In this document: positions 9,145-18,988 of the stretch, piece after piece | How positions within the stretch are numbered: position 1 is the stretch's first letter | How the letters are laid out: each line of letters opens with the position of its first letter | NCBI RefSeq assembly: GCF_028288465.1 | Contig: NZ_JAQBNR010000073.1 | Coordinates: 1 to 64,000, forward strand | DNA length: 64,000 nt | Direction: 5' to 3' | DNA from: Ferruginibacter sp. | Lineage (GTDB): Bacteria; Bacteroidota; Bacteroidia; Chitinophagales; Chitinophagaceae | The notes under the pieces: model-generated | What the model was told of the DNA's origin: nothing | Seen by the model: only the letters and a program-made list of their open reading frames with translations | The model's database searches: none | Program-made: the position numbers and the translations under genes

Positions 9145-10344
9145 ATGTATATTGGGAATATCATGGTAACCAAAAAAAATACAGTGCGCGTACATTACTC
9201 AATGCTTCAAAAAACAATCGCAGCGGGCATTTCTTTGCTGGTATTGCTTACCTCCTGCGGAAATAATGCTACTACCGATAAAAGTACCGCAACAGACAGC
9301 ACTGTTTTACAAACTGAAAAAAATAATCCGGATAAAATGAGTAAAGCGGAAAAGCTTACACCAGCCGGAGCGAAACCAGCCTGGGGAAAAGATATGACCG
9401 ATCCGATGACTGTGGTAATTGAAAAATTAAGCAGCTTTGGTGCGCCGCCTTTAACAACGCTTTCCGCTCCCGAAGCCCGCAAACAGCCTTCGGCCGCTGA
9501 CGCAGCTATGGGTGTTATAAAGGACCATAACATTTTAGTACCTCCGGATAATACAGATACAACAGGTAAGGATATCGCTGTAGCCGGAGGAACCATACAT
9601 GCAAGAATTTACACCCCTAAAACTGGCAAAAGCATCTACCCTGTGATTGTATATTATCATGGCGGTGGCTGGGTTATTGCCGATTTAAATACCTATGGTG
9701 CATCAGCGCAGGGTATGGCGGAGCAGGCAGATGCAGTAGTGGTGTCAGTAGCTTACAGGCAGGCACCCGAGCATAAATTTCCAACAGCACACAATGACTG
9801 CTATGCCGCATATGAATGGACTGTAAAAAACGCTGCCTCTATAAAAGGAGATTCAAAACGAATTGCTTTAGTGGGGGAAAGTGCAGGTGGTAATCTTGCA
9901 GCGGCGGTAAGTATGATGGCGAGGGATAAAAAATTCCAGATGCCGGTGCATGAAGTATTGGTATATCCGATTGCAGGATATGATTTTGCAACAGCATCCT
10001 ATAAAGAAAGCGACAGTACAAAACCGTTGAGTTCAGGACTGATGAAATGGTTTTTTCAACAATACCTCAATACCCCGGCGGATGGTAAAAACCCAATGAT
10101 CTCCCTGGTAACAGCCAACGTAACCGGGTTACCACCAACTACTATTATTGGTGCAGAATATGATCCATTAAGAAGCGAGGGTGAGTTACTGAGGGACAAT
10201 TTTAAGAAGGCCGGCGTTACCACAAACTATAAAATGTACAGAGGTGTAACGCATGAGTTTTTCGGTATGGCGGCTGTTTTGCCAGAGGCAAAAGATGCAC
10301 AGGAATTTGCCGCAGGCGAATTAAAAAAGGCTTTTTATAAATAA
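9145..10344 (+). CDS. alpha/beta hydrolase lipoprotein (HSL-type esterase)
   Basis: Esterase of the hormone-sensitive-lipase group. HGGGW at ~172-176 forms the oxyanion hole, GESAGG at ~244-249 carries the nucleophile Ser246, and AEYDPLRSEG and GVTHEFFGM supply Asp and His. The lipobox LLVLLTSC puts the lipidated Cys at 38 in the longest frame. An ATG at 9202 (MLQKTIAAG) would give a more usual 18-residue signal peptide, and one at 9163 is intermediate, so the true start is uncertain. Residues ~40-120 are a low-complexity spacer before the catalytic fold. It stands alone, with a 160-base gap after the ferritin-like operon terminator. Confidence 0.9.
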   Translation: MYIGNIMVTKKNTVRVHYSMLQKTIAAGISLLVLLTSCGNNATTDKSTATDSTVLQTEKNNPDKMSKAEKLTPAGAKPAWGKDMTDPMTVVIEKLSSFGAPPLTTLSAPEARKQPSAADAAMGVIKDHNILVPPDNTDTTGKDIAVAGGTIHARIYTPKTGKSIYPVIVYYHGGGWVIADLNTYGASAQGMAEQADAVVVSVAYRQAPEHKFPTAHNDCYAAYEWTVKNAASIKGDSKRIALVGESAGGNLAAAVSMMARDKKFQMPVHEVLVYPIAGYDFATASYKESDSTKPLSSGLMKWFFQQYLNTPADGKNPMISLVTANVTGLPPTTIIGAEYDPLRSEGELLRDNFKKAGVTTNYKMYRGVTHEFFGMAAVLPEAKDAQEFAAGELKKAFYK

Positions 10345-10561
10345 ATTTTACAAGCGGAATTCGGTGCAGAAGGGATGTTGAAAGGTCGTTGTCAGACAGG
10401 TTGTTGCTACAGATCCCGATGGATTAAAACCTTTAACACAAATTTAAATAACCAGCAGTTGATGATTGCAACCCGGATATTTAGACTTTCGTATTTAACT
10501 GAGATATATTTTTGTTAACCGGTGATACCAGCTTCGCTGACAACACCACAAACTTGCATGT

Positions 10562-10900
10562 ATGAAAAAATTGCTAATTATTGCTATTGCTTTTACTTTA
10601 GGAGGCACTGCCTTCGCACAGGAAAAAATGGACAAGATGGATCATAAGATGAGTCATAAAATGGGTTTGAAAAAAGACTGCGTGATGATGAAGGACGGAA
10701 AAATGATGATGATGAAAAACGGGAAAATGATGGCCATGGACAAAGACATGACCATGCATGATGGTACTGTCTGTATGATGGATGGCACCTGTAAAATGAA
10801 GGATGGAACAACCATGATGATGAAGGAAGGAGAAACCTGTGATATGGACGGAAAGATGAGCCACATGAAAATGGGTAAGGGAATGAAGCACAAAATGTAA
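10562..10900 (+). CDS. exported Met/Lys/Asp-rich protein (DUF6799-like)
   Basis: 112 residues with a clean signal peptide ending FAQ. The mature part is almost entirely Met, Lys, Asp, Gly and His in loose repeats of 'MKDGKMMMMKNGKMM' type, with three Cys (KDCVMM, DGTVCMM, DGTCKM). It resembles DUF6799-type exported proteins. Met-, His- and Cys-rich exported proteins often bind copper or silver, so periplasmic metal binding is a reasonable guess, not shown. A strong terminator follows, so it is monocistronic. Confidence 0.75.
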   Translation: MKKLLIIAIAFTLGGTAFAQEKMDKMDHKMSHKMGLKKDCVMMKDGKMMMMKNGKMMAMDKDMTMHDGTVCMMDGTCKMKDGTTMMMKEGETCDMDGKMSHMKMGKGMKHKM

Positions 10901-10916
10901 TTTCGATGCTGACAGC

Positions 10917-10946
10917 AAAAAACTCCCAAATTAATGGGAGTTTTTT
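10917..10946 (+). terminator. intrinsic terminator
   Basis: A 12-bp perfect stem (AAAAAACTCCCA with TGGGAGTTTTTT) with a 6-base loop ends in six T, 16 bases after the Met-rich gene. The A-tract on the left makes it able to work in both directions. Confidence 0.88.
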
Positions 10947-11165
10947 AATATTTTTATTATAGGTGAACGCAATGCGAACCGTTGGGGTCAGCTGCTTTTA
11001 AAGCTTTCGGTAACTTTCCTTTATATACTGTATATTTTTTGTCGATAACTGGTTTCTTCGCTTTTTAAAACCCTTAGATTAATTCTCATAGAACAATCCT
11101 TGCCGACCAATGACGGCTTGGGGTTTATTTTAGACTTGAAATTGTTTTTCTTGATTAAAATTGTT

Positions 11166-12380
11166 TCAGTTCTTATTAAAAGGAATACAGATTTTAAAAG
11201 TTGAAACTGTATTTTTTTCAGAAGTAACCATTATTTTACCTCCGCATGTTTCCAATATGTTTTTTACCGATGCAAGACCAATACCTGTTCCAGTATTACC
11301 AAACCTGTCAATTTTATTAAGTGTTTGTCTTTCTTTAAAGATTTTAGCTAAATCCTGCTTTTCCATTCCTGAACCATTATCAGAAATTTGAAAATAATGG
11401 AAAGAATTATCACTCATACAAGTAATATTAATTTCACCCTTTTCTTTGTCATTGTATTTAATCGCATTAGTGATTAGATTTTGAAATACCTGTTGCAATG
11501 AAATTTTATTCATTGGCACTTTTGGAAATTCGCCTTTTAAATTTATTTCAATATCTGCTGGCGGAGCCACTAAATCAATTACTTTAATTAAGACGGAGTG
11601 AGAATCTATTAACGTTTCAGACCTTCGTGCATCTTTATTTATGTTCTCAGATTGGATTAGTATCTCATCAATAAATACTAAAAGTTCCTTTGCACTTTTA
11701 TCAATTAGGTCAAAATACGGAACAGCATTTTCATCAAAATACTGTTCATAATTTTTTTTGAAAGAACGTGAAACTAATAAAATATTTGCCAGGGGAGTTT
11801 TCATGTCATGTGAAACGATATGAGCAAAGCTTTTTAGATTCTTATTTGCTTCCTTTAATTTCTTTTGTATGAGATTGAGTTCCTTTATTTTTTTTTGCAA
11901 TTCTAGTCTGGTAACAACTTGTTGAGCTAAACCTTTTAAAGCATCAAATTGTTCATCAGTAAGATTATTAATTTTTCCATCTAATACGCAAATAGACCCT
12001 AAAACAAAACCATCTGGAGTAATAAGAGGGGCGCCAGCATAAAAAACTGCATTGGGCTCGCCTGTAACCAATGGGTTTTGGTAAAATCTCTCATCTACTC
12101 TTAAATCCGGAACTACAAGTACTTTATCAGGATCAATTATAGTATAATTACAAAATGAAAGTTCACGAGGGGTTTCTTTTATACTTATGCCTAAATGAGA
12201 TTTAAACCACTGCCTGTCTTTATCCAAAAAAGTTATTAACGAAGCAGGTACATTGCATATTTGTGCGGCTATTTTCGTAATAGAGTCGTATTCTTTTTCA
12301 GAAAGCGTGTCAAGAATACCATAATCATACAAGGCTTGTAACCGTTGTTTTTCATTTTTAGGTAATGGATATAGTTGCAT
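11166..12380 (-). CDS. GAF-domain sensor histidine kinase
   Basis: Start placed at ATG 12380 (MQLYPLPKNEKQRLQAL), the usual first residues of this family; a longer frame to 12452 lacks support. The ~404-residue protein has a GAF domain (~20-165, with AQICNVPASLITFLD and LGSICVLDG), a coiled-coil linker, HisKA with SHDMKTPLAN, and an ATPase domain with NLITNAIKY, DNGSGM and GTGIGLASV. There are no membrane helices and no receiver, so it is a cytosolic orphan kinase. Adjacent genes give no clue to its partner. Confidence 0.9.
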   Translation of the reverse strand: MQLYPLPKNEKQRLQALYDYGILDTLSEKEYDSITKIAAQICNVPASLITFLDKDRQWFKSHLGISIKETPRELSFCNYTIIDPDKVLVVPDLRVDERFYQNPLVTGEPNAVFYAGAPLITPDGFVLGSICVLDGKINNLTDEQFDALKGLAQQVVTRLELQKKIKELNLIQKKLKEANKNLKSFAHIVSHDMKTPLANILLVSRSFKKNYEQYFDENAVPYFDLIDKSAKELLVFIDEILIQSENINKDARRSETLIDSHSVLIKVIDLVAPPADIEINLKGEFPKVPMNKISLQQVFQNLITNAIKYNDKEKGEINITCMSDNSFHYFQISDNGSGMEKQDLAKIFKERQTLNKIDRFGNTGTGIGLASVKNILETCGGKIMVTSEKNTVSTFKICIPFNKN

Positions 12381-12929
12381 AATTTTTATTACAGCTAACG
12401 TATAAATCGTGTAAAAATTGCTATAAAATAAATTACAAACCAAGGCATACAAAGACAGTTTCTAAAATACCCCGCTCTAAATAAATGTAATGATTCATGC
12501 TATAGATTAATGTGTGGCGCTATTAAAAATATTTGTAGCCAGAACAGTTGCCTGCTATAAAAACCATACAAGAGCCGAAACCGCAGCTCTATAATCCCTT
12601 GCCACTACAGGGATGGGAAGAAACAGCAAAAAATATATTGGAATGCGTGGCGTAAAAAAGCAACTGCTATCTGCAGACTGCAGCAGCTATGGCGTAATAA
12701 AAAATTAAGTAAGCTTTTGAAGATGTTGTCAGCAGATATTTAAATAATCAACTACTAAAGAGTGTTCGTCGCAAAACCATGCTGTTATAATCCGGCTTAC
12801 TTAAAAGCAACGCCACCAAAATAGCAAACGCTTTTCTACTCAAAAAACATAGCCTGAATAAAGGCATACCGGTTACGTACAACATGGGACTTCATCGCCG
12901 GCACTCCGTTTCGTACGAAGTCTTGATTG
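12381..12929. other. intergenic, possible eroded sequence
   Basis: No intact gene. A plus-strand stretch near 12,760-12,910 reads openly for ~50 codons (LLKSNATKIANAFLLKKHS) without a plausible start and may be a gene relic; family not recognised. Confidence 0.3.
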
Positions 12930-13232
12930 TTAGCTGCATTGTTTTATGCGATGTAAATCTGTAAAAATTAATTTAACTAATTTGTGTTTTGGTAAATTTG
13001 TTTTCTCTGAAGCAATACAAATAGTTATCCTTAGAAGTTGTATAAAAACAGTATGGTTATTTTCTGTCATTACATTTATTTGAAAATATGATCGGAATGT
13101 TTGTATCAGTATTTCTTCCGCTTGTTCAGTGTTGTGTGAGATCCCCCAGATGAGCCCATATAAAGGCGCACTATAATTATCATAGATGTTTTCAAAGAAG
13201 GATTCTTTTTTTTTATCGGGGAATGAAGTCAT
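12930..13232 (-). CDS. orphan sigma-70 region 2-like protein
   Basis: 100 residues. FENIYDNYSAPLYGLIWGIS followed by EQAEEILIQTFRSYF is the layout of ECF sigma factor region 2 (core-polymerase and -10 recognition helices). Region 4, needed for -35 recognition, is absent: after ~75 residues the protein ends at KQCS. It is either a truncated sigma factor or a region-2-only regulator. No anti-sigma gene is adjacent. The frame is open and starts at ATG, so I list it as a gene, with possible pseudogene status. Confidence 0.55.
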   Translation of the reverse strand: MTSFPDKKKESFFENIYDNYSAPLYGLIWGISHNTEQAEEILIQTFRSYFQINVMTENNHTVFIQLLRITICIASEKTNLPKHKLVKLIFTDLHRIKQCS

Positions 13233-13609
13233 AAAAGTTTTTAACTTACTAATGACAACATTAGTTACAAAGTTTAACCCAATTGTTTTGTTTAACTTTA
13301 ATTATTTATATCTCCTTATTCAATTCACAAAGCTTCATTTAATGTAATTTCAAAATAATTGCTGAGAATAGTAATCTACACAATGAGAATAAAATAGATG
13401 AAAAACTAAATTACCGGGTGACTATTTGCAGCTAACGGGAGGTTGTGAAAAAACTTTGCAGTAAAACCAATATAAAATGTAAATAGCTGAAATGGCGTAT
13501 GGTTTTAACGCTTAACAGCATGCAGTTTATATAAGGAAACGACCGGCATCGAACTTGCTTAATTCCGCCGGATGGCCCGGGTATGTGCTTAAATTGCAAT
13601 AACGCTGAT
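13233..13609. other. intergenic, no gene seen
   Basis: AT-rich, no supported gene. Leads into a transposase remnant. Confidence 0.4.
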
Positions 13610-13795
13610 GGACGCATTTATAGAGAAACTTGATTTTCAAAAATGAGGTTTTACGGGTATTCTTCACAAAAGCGAAGGCCGTCCATGGTAAGCACCCGGG
13701 GTGCTTTTAAAATTTTGTCTGTATATCTCAACAAAATCCGCACCAGCCGAAAGCTGGAAAAAGAATGCAGCCGCAACATTGAACCGCCTTCATCA
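13610..13795 (+). mobile_element. decayed IS1182-like transposase N-terminal remnant
   Basis: Reading across frames gives DAFIEKLDFQK, GFTGILHKSEGRP, PGVLLKF, and YLNKIRTSRKLEKECSRNIE, the ordered N-terminal blocks of IS1182-type transposases. Two frame changes and a stop lie within ~180 bases, and nothing of the catalytic core follows. No inverted repeats were found. Confidence 0.75.
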
Positions 13796-14679
13796 TTTTA
13801 GTTTTTTCATTTGACGGCAAATCTCGTTTAAATCAAGAAAGCAGCCTGAACCCAAAAGCATTAGATTTATGTACCAAAATAATAACTGGCTCAAAAGTGA
13901 ATTATAAAAAACGATCAAAACATCAAAACATAAAAACACAACAGTAAAATTCGTCGCAATGTCCAGGGCTTTATAATCTTGGGATAAATACTTCATTCTT
14001 ACCTCACTAATACTTTTGCTAGCTGAATACCATACAATGCAATAATTTTCGCAACATTTGTGAGTTTATACTCGTTCTTCTTTAAAAATCAATTATAATA
14101 AGCTCATTAACTAATTCCACTTTATTCTGTTTAGATGAAACTTTCGAGCTATTTTTTGTTACTATTGAAACTTTATTATTATGCGTTCAGTTTGCCTTAA
14201 TCTTTAAATTGTTAAGGAGTGCATAATACACAATACCTTTTTATGTAAAATACTTTGTGAGCAAATCAATTTACAAAGTATTCGTACTGATAACAATATA
14301 ACACGTTTAGAAGTTGGTAGAGTAATTAAGCAACAATTGGCTGTTAACCGGAGCGATTCTGAATAAGCATTTGATTTATTCAAAGTTGTTTAGCGGGTTT
14401 GTGTTACTGTATGATTTTGTTTAGAGGATACAAGTCATGATTTATCAGGGCAGGAGGCAGGTAATAAAATGTATTTTTTATTAGAAAAATTCCGGCACAA
14501 TATTTAATATCTTTAATGTTATAAAGAACAATATCTTATTACGAACAAAGAAATTTAAAAGGGGGGAGTAGGAAAACCGCCCTGGAAGTTTTTACGAAGG
14601 TTTCCGTTTGCAAACCGGTTTCAATTTCAGCCTGCGCATAAAGCCAAATATGTAATCCAAGCTTAAACATATTATTTGA
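13796..14679. other. intergenic, gene-poor
   Basis: A 67-codon minus-strand frame (13,996 to 13,793) encodes a hydrophobic peptide (VVFLCFDVLIVFYNSLLSQLL) that could be a small membrane protein, but it overlaps the transposase relic and has no other support. The rest is AT-rich with no recognisable signal. Confidence 0.3.
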
Positions 14680-17600
14680 ATGAGTATTAATACTACGGGA
14701 CATTATTTTCTTATGGGCGGAGGAGAAATGGGGCAACTGATAAGGGCAAAGGATTGGAGCAAAACACCTTTGGGAGACCCTGCAACCTGGCCGCAAAGCC
14801 TTCGCACAATGGTTGCCGTAATGCTTGACAATCCTTTTGGCATGTATATAGCATGGGGAGATGAATATACCCAGTTATACAACGACGGATACCGCCCCAT
14901 TCTTGGTGCTACCAAACATCCCGCCGCTTTGGGGATTGGCACACGCCAGACGTTTGAAGAAGTATGGTATATCATAGGGCCAATGTTTGACGGAGTAATG
15001 AAAGGAAAAGCGGTTGGCTTTCCGGATTTTATGTTACCGTTAAACAGGAACGGTTTTGTAGAAGAATGTTATTTCGATTTTTCATACAGCCCCATCAGAA
15101 AAGACAATGGAGAAGTAGGTGGGGTGCTGGTGACCGTTATTGAAACCACCAACAAAAAAAAAGCAGAAGAAGCTTTAACAGAAAGTGAACAACGTTTCAG
15201 GGACACAGTTAAACAAGCTCCTGTCGGCATAACTATTTTGAGGGGTAGAGAATTTACAGTGGAAATGGCAAATGATGCATACCTGCAATTGCTGGATAGA
15301 AATGAAAGGGAATTTGTAGGCAATCCTTTATTTCATTCATTGCCTGAAGTAAAAGAAGTTGTCCATCCTTTACTGGACAGTGTTCTGAATACAGGGGTGC
15401 CCTACCATGGTAATGAAGTTCCTATTCCCGTAAATCGGTACGGGAAGCACGAAATATCTTATTTCGATTTTTTATATCATCCGCTGAAAGAAAAAGATGG
15501 AACTATTTCGGGTATTATAGTTACTGTTACCGAGGTGAGTGAAAAAGTAACTTCAAGAAAAAATATAGAGGCAAGTGAAGAACAGTTCAGCACGCTGGCT
15601 GAAAATATGGAAAACCTTGCCTGGCTTGCTGATGGTGAGGGTTTCATTTACTGGTACAATAAACGTTGGTATGATTATACCGGAACCACGCTGGAAGACA
15701 TTAAAGGCTGGGGATGGCAAAAAGTGCATCATCCGGATCATGTGGACAGGATACTGAATTTTGTAAAAGAAGCCTGGCATAAAAACGAACCGTTTGAACT
15801 TACTTTTCCCCTGCGTGGAAAGGATGGTGAATACAGATGGTTCCTCACCCGTGCCTACCCCATTGCTGATGAGCAGGGGAGAGTGATGCGATGGATTGGA
15901 ACCAACACCAATATTGATGAACAGCAAAAGGCAGCAGAAGAAATAAAATACCGCAAAGCCCTTTTAGAAGCACACAATGAATCGAGCGCCGATGGTATTT
16001 TGCTCACCAATGATAAAGGGAAAATTATTTCTTTCAACAAGCGTTACACTGAAATATGGAACATGCCACATCATATTGCCGATACTTTAGATGATGAAGC
16101 CATTGTAAATTATACCTTATCGCAACTGGAAGATCCGGGTCCGTTAATTGAACTGAATAAATACATTTTTCAGCATCCGTTGGAACCCGGCAGCATACAA
16201 CTAAAGTTTAAAGATGGCAAAATAGTAGAACAGCATAACTATGCAGTGATAGGTGAAGACGGAAGTTTTTACGGCGTATCACTTACCTACCGGGATATTA
16301 CCGAACAGAAATCTGCACAATTGATGCTTGAATACCGCAAAGCATTGCTGGAAGCTCACAATGAGTCCAGTTTTGATGGACTTTTATTGGTAGATGCAAA
16401 GGGAAAAATAATTTCTTACAATCACCGCTTTGTTGAAATATGGGATATGCCCCAGTACATTGTGGAACAAAAAAATGATGAAGCTGCCCTTGCTTTTGCT
16501 ATCACACAATTGGTAAAACCGCAGCAGTTTATTGAAAAAGTAAAATGGCTGTATAACCACCCTGATGAAACCAGTACGGACATACTTGAATTTAAGGATG
16601 GTAAAATGGTAGAGCGGCATGGTTACCCCGTTACAGCCAAAAATGGCAGTTATTATGCCTGGAGCTGGACCTTCAGGGATATAACAGAAATAAAAAAAGC
16701 GGAAATTATTTTAAAGGAAAGTGAAGCGCACTTCAGGCAACTGGCTGAATTGATGCCGGATAAAGTAATTTCTGCCGATCCTTCGGGCATGGTAACTTTT
16801 TACAGCAGGAACTGGGAATATTATACAGGTATTTCGAGGGAACGGTTGTATAGTGAAGGTTATAGTATGCTGATCCATCCTGATGAAGTTGATAGGTTAG
16901 CAAAACGCTGGCAGCAGTCCGTGGAAACGGGTGATGATTTTGAAATGGAATTGCGGATACGCAATAGTGCCGGCACCTATCAATGGCACCTTGGCCGTGC
17001 CAGTGCTGTAAAAGATGAACACGGTAATATTATTAAGTGGATTGGCAGCATGACGGATATACAAAAACTGAAAGAAGAAGAGCAAAGAAAAGGGGATTTT
17101 ATAGGCATGGTAAGCCATGAATTAAAAACACCGGTTACCTCCATAAAAGGGTATGTACAAATGTTGATGAGTATGCTGGAAAATGTACCTGACACTCAGT
17201 TAGGAGGTTTACCGCTTGAGTCTTTTTTAAACAGGATAGACAGCCAGATAATAAGTTTAACCAGGTTAATTACAGAAATGCTGGACCTTACAAGGCTTGA
17301 AACAGGTAAACTGGAATTAAGAAAAGAATTGTTCAGCCTGGATCAACTCGTGAACAAAACAATTCAGGACATCATGTTCATTAATACTAAGTATGTTATT
17401 CGCCTGCAAGTAGATTTTATGGGAAACGTATACGGAGATGAAGACCGCATAGCACAGGTGCTGATCAATCTGATCAATAATGCTATTAAATATTCAGATG
17501 ACATGAATCCGGTAGATGTATACATTCACCAATCCCCGCCTGACCAGATATCAGTAAGTATAAAGGACTACGGAATTGGGATCGGTAAGGCGGAACAGGA

Positions 17601-17790
17601 AAAAATATTTGAACGTTTTTACCGTGCGGTAGGCGAAAGCGAATACACTTATCCTGGTTTTGGTATAGGTTTATTTATCGCCAAAGAGATTATGGAACGG
17701 CATCATGGTTCTGTATCGGTTGAGAGTGAAAAAGGAAAAGGATCAGTATTTACCATTACATTGCCCTTGGCTACGGAAAATAAAATGTAA
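14680..17790 (+). CDS. multi-PAS sensor histidine kinase
   Basis: 1036 residues, cytoplasmic. Residues ~20-165 form a divergent PAS-like sensor beginning GEMGQLIRAKDWSKTPLG, common in this kinase type, followed by five more PAS domains: ~170-290, ~296-420 (YDYTG, HPDHVDR), ~425-545, ~550-675 and ~680-805 (YYTGI, HPDEVDR). PAS 4 and 5 are a recent tandem copy sharing YRKALLEAHNESS and a KGKIIS.N.R..EIW.MP pattern. HisKA has SHELKTPVTS; the ATPase domain has NLINNAIKY, DYGIGIG and GFGIGLFIA. No receiver and no adjacent regulator, so the partner is unknown. Ligands or cofactors of the PAS domains cannot be told. Confidence 0.93.
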   Translation: MSINTTGHYFLMGGGEMGQLIRAKDWSKTPLGDPATWPQSLRTMVAVMLDNPFGMYIAWGDEYTQLYNDGYRPILGATKHPAALGIGTRQTFEEVWYIIGPMFDGVMKGKAVGFPDFMLPLNRNGFVEECYFDFSYSPIRKDNGEVGGVLVTVIETTNKKKAEEALTESEQRFRDTVKQAPVGITILRGREFTVEMANDAYLQLLDRNEREFVGNPLFHSLPEVKEVVHPLLDSVLNTGVPYHGNEVPIPVNRYGKHEISYFDFLYHPLKEKDGTISGIIVTVTEVSEKVTSRKNIEASEEQFSTLAENMENLAWLADGEGFIYWYNKRWYDYTGTTLEDIKGWGWQKVHHPDHVDRILNFVKEAWHKNEPFELTFPLRGKDGEYRWFLTRAYPIADEQGRVMRWIGTNTNIDEQQKAAEEIKYRKALLEAHNESSADGILLTNDKGKIISFNKRYTEIWNMPHHIADTLDDEAIVNYTLSQLEDPGPLIELNKYIFQHPLEPGSIQLKFKDGKIVEQHNYAVIGEDGSFYGVSLTYRDITEQKSAQLMLEYRKALLEAHNESSFDGLLLVDAKGKIISYNHRFVEIWDMPQYIVEQKNDEAALAFAITQLVKPQQFIEKVKWLYNHPDETSTDILEFKDGKMVERHGYPVTAKNGSYYAWSWTFRDITEIKKAEIILKESEAHFRQLAELMPDKVISADPSGMVTFYSRNWEYYTGISRERLYSEGYSMLIHPDEVDRLAKRWQQSVETGDDFEMELRIRNSAGTYQWHLGRASAVKDEHGNIIKWIGSMTDIQKLKEEEQRKGDFIGMVSHELKTPVTSIKGYVQMLMSMLENVPDTQLGGLPLESFLNRIDSQIISLTRLITEMLDLTRLETGKLELRKELFSLDQLVNKTIQDIMFINTKYVIRLQVDFMGNVYGDEDRIAQVLINLINNAIKYSDDMNPVDVYIHQSPPDQISVSIKDYGIGIGKAEQEKIFERFYRAVGESEYTYPGFGIGLFIAKEIMERHHGSVSVESEKGKGSVFTITLPLATENKM

Positions 17791-17939
17791 GAGCTGTATA
17801 CTAAGTGAGCTACTGAACATTTGAATGAGTATAACCAAAAACAATCATTGTGTAAAGATAGATGTAACACTTCAACATTATTAATTGAGCTAGTCAATAT
17901 TTAATCTGACAATTGCGATTAATTTTAAGTTGCCACGCT

Positions 17940-18290
17940 TGCATTCAGGCGCTTATAAAACATTTATTATCCCTGTCGAAGCCCAGGTTATTGCCATGGA
18001 AGCCAAGAAAGAAAAGAGACAAGCCTTCGGTAAAAGAGAAACCGGAAATCCAGGTTATCCTGGTTCACAAGACATTTACTGCTGGGCAATATCAAAGGAG
18101 TTGGCCGTATCTAGCAGCAGACGTTTATTGATACGTGTAGCCGTATTGCTTTGCCAAATTTTACCAAAATCAAGCATGCCATCACCTCAGCAGACGTGCT
18201 CAACGACCGGTTGTTACCTTTCTTGAAGAACAACAAATTCCACTGCTCAGAATCCTTATTGACCGCGGTGCCAGTGAAGATATTTTTTGT
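17940..18290 (+). mobile_element. decayed IS481-like transposase remnant
   Basis: Across three frames one reads EAKKEKRQAFGK, ETGNPGYPGSQDIY, then the DDE-core text around 18,115-18,165 (frame-shifted), and VVTFLEEQQIPLLRILIDRGAS (~18,205-18,275), which corresponds to the 'RILTDRG' block that precedes the second catalytic Asp of IS481/IS3 integrases. Stops and shifts break the frame at least twice. No terminal repeats seen. Confidence 0.75.
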
Positions 18291-18664
18291 GTAAGTTTTT
18301 GAATTGTTTATTAAAAGAAACTATGTTGAGAATTAGATGGACCAAAATAAAAGATTTGAGGATGTTATCTATTAGCAGGTAAACACCCTGTTCAGCTTTC
18401 TTTCGTGCTGCTATATTAATCATGGTAGTGCAGCATATGGTTGACTGTTTCATTATGGAAAATCAGAGATGAAAGTTCAACGAGTATCCAATAATACCCT
18501 GACGGCCAAGTTGCTTCAGTTCATTTTCTTTATAGCAAATAGTTTACAGACGGCCTTATTGGCTTTGATAAAGGTGAAAATGGTTTTAGTTCTTAAACTG
18601 AATAACGCAAGATAAGTTTGAGGTTACTTGCTGAAATCGGTTTTTGCACGTTGCAATAAATCAA
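18291..18664. other. intergenic before B12 operon
   Basis: No supported gene. Holds the tail of the IS481-like relic and then sequence up to the cobalamin operon promoter. Confidence 0.4.
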
Positions 18665-18695
18665 TTTGCAAATTCATTACCAAAGGCTACTTTTG
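18665..18695 (+). promoter_or_regulatory. promoter of cobalamin operon
   Basis: TTTG at 18665-18668, 19 bases, then TACTTTTG at 18688-18695: an exact match to the Bacteroidota housekeeping promoter (TTTG-N19-TAnnTTTG). Transcription would start around 18,701, right at the riboswitch. Confidence 0.85.
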
Positions 18696-18699
18696 CTGC

Positions 18700-18870
18700 T
18701 AATTGGTTCCGATGCATTCACAATGCAAAGGATTAAAAGGGAATCCGGTGTAAATCCGGAGCTATCCCCGTAGCTGTAAGCTCCTTAAAAGGTTGTTCAA
18801 TCTTCACGCCACTGTCCGAAAAAGACGGGAAGGCTTTGAACAATGGAGTAAGTCAGAAGACCTGCCGGTT
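18700..18870 (+). ncRNA. cobalamin riboswitch
   Basis: Contains the class hallmarks in order: GGGAATCCGGTGTAAATCCG, the GCTATCCCCGTAGCTGTAAG core, a GCCACTG element with a pairing GACGGGAAGGC arm, and AGTCAGAAGACCTGCC (B12 box, 18,850-18,866). It lies between a strong promoter and the BtuB-type receptor start at 18989, so B12 should repress the whole salvage operon. Confidence 0.95.
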
Positions 18871-18988
18871 AAATTAACAATCATTCAGCTTTCGGGTGAA
18901 AGGCAGGAGATGTAATAGCCGTGGGGCATTTATATTTCTATCTTTTTTATTTACCGGAAGCAGTCACAACAAAAACATTTTCTGTAAA

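Noticed and set aside
10622..10900. Short repeats that might look like CRISPR or tandem DNA repeats
   Set aside because: They are in-frame codon repeats of Met/Lys/Asp in one exported protein, with irregular spacing.
10598..10918. His/Ser-rich minus-strand frames opposite the Met-rich gene
   Set aside because: They mirror the ATG/AAG repeats of the real gene (His and Phe from CAT/TTT); no start context or conserved motif.
17913..18226. Two overlapping plus-strand frames of ~72 and ~98 codons
   Set aside because: Both are pieces of the decayed IS481-like transposase in different frames, not genes.
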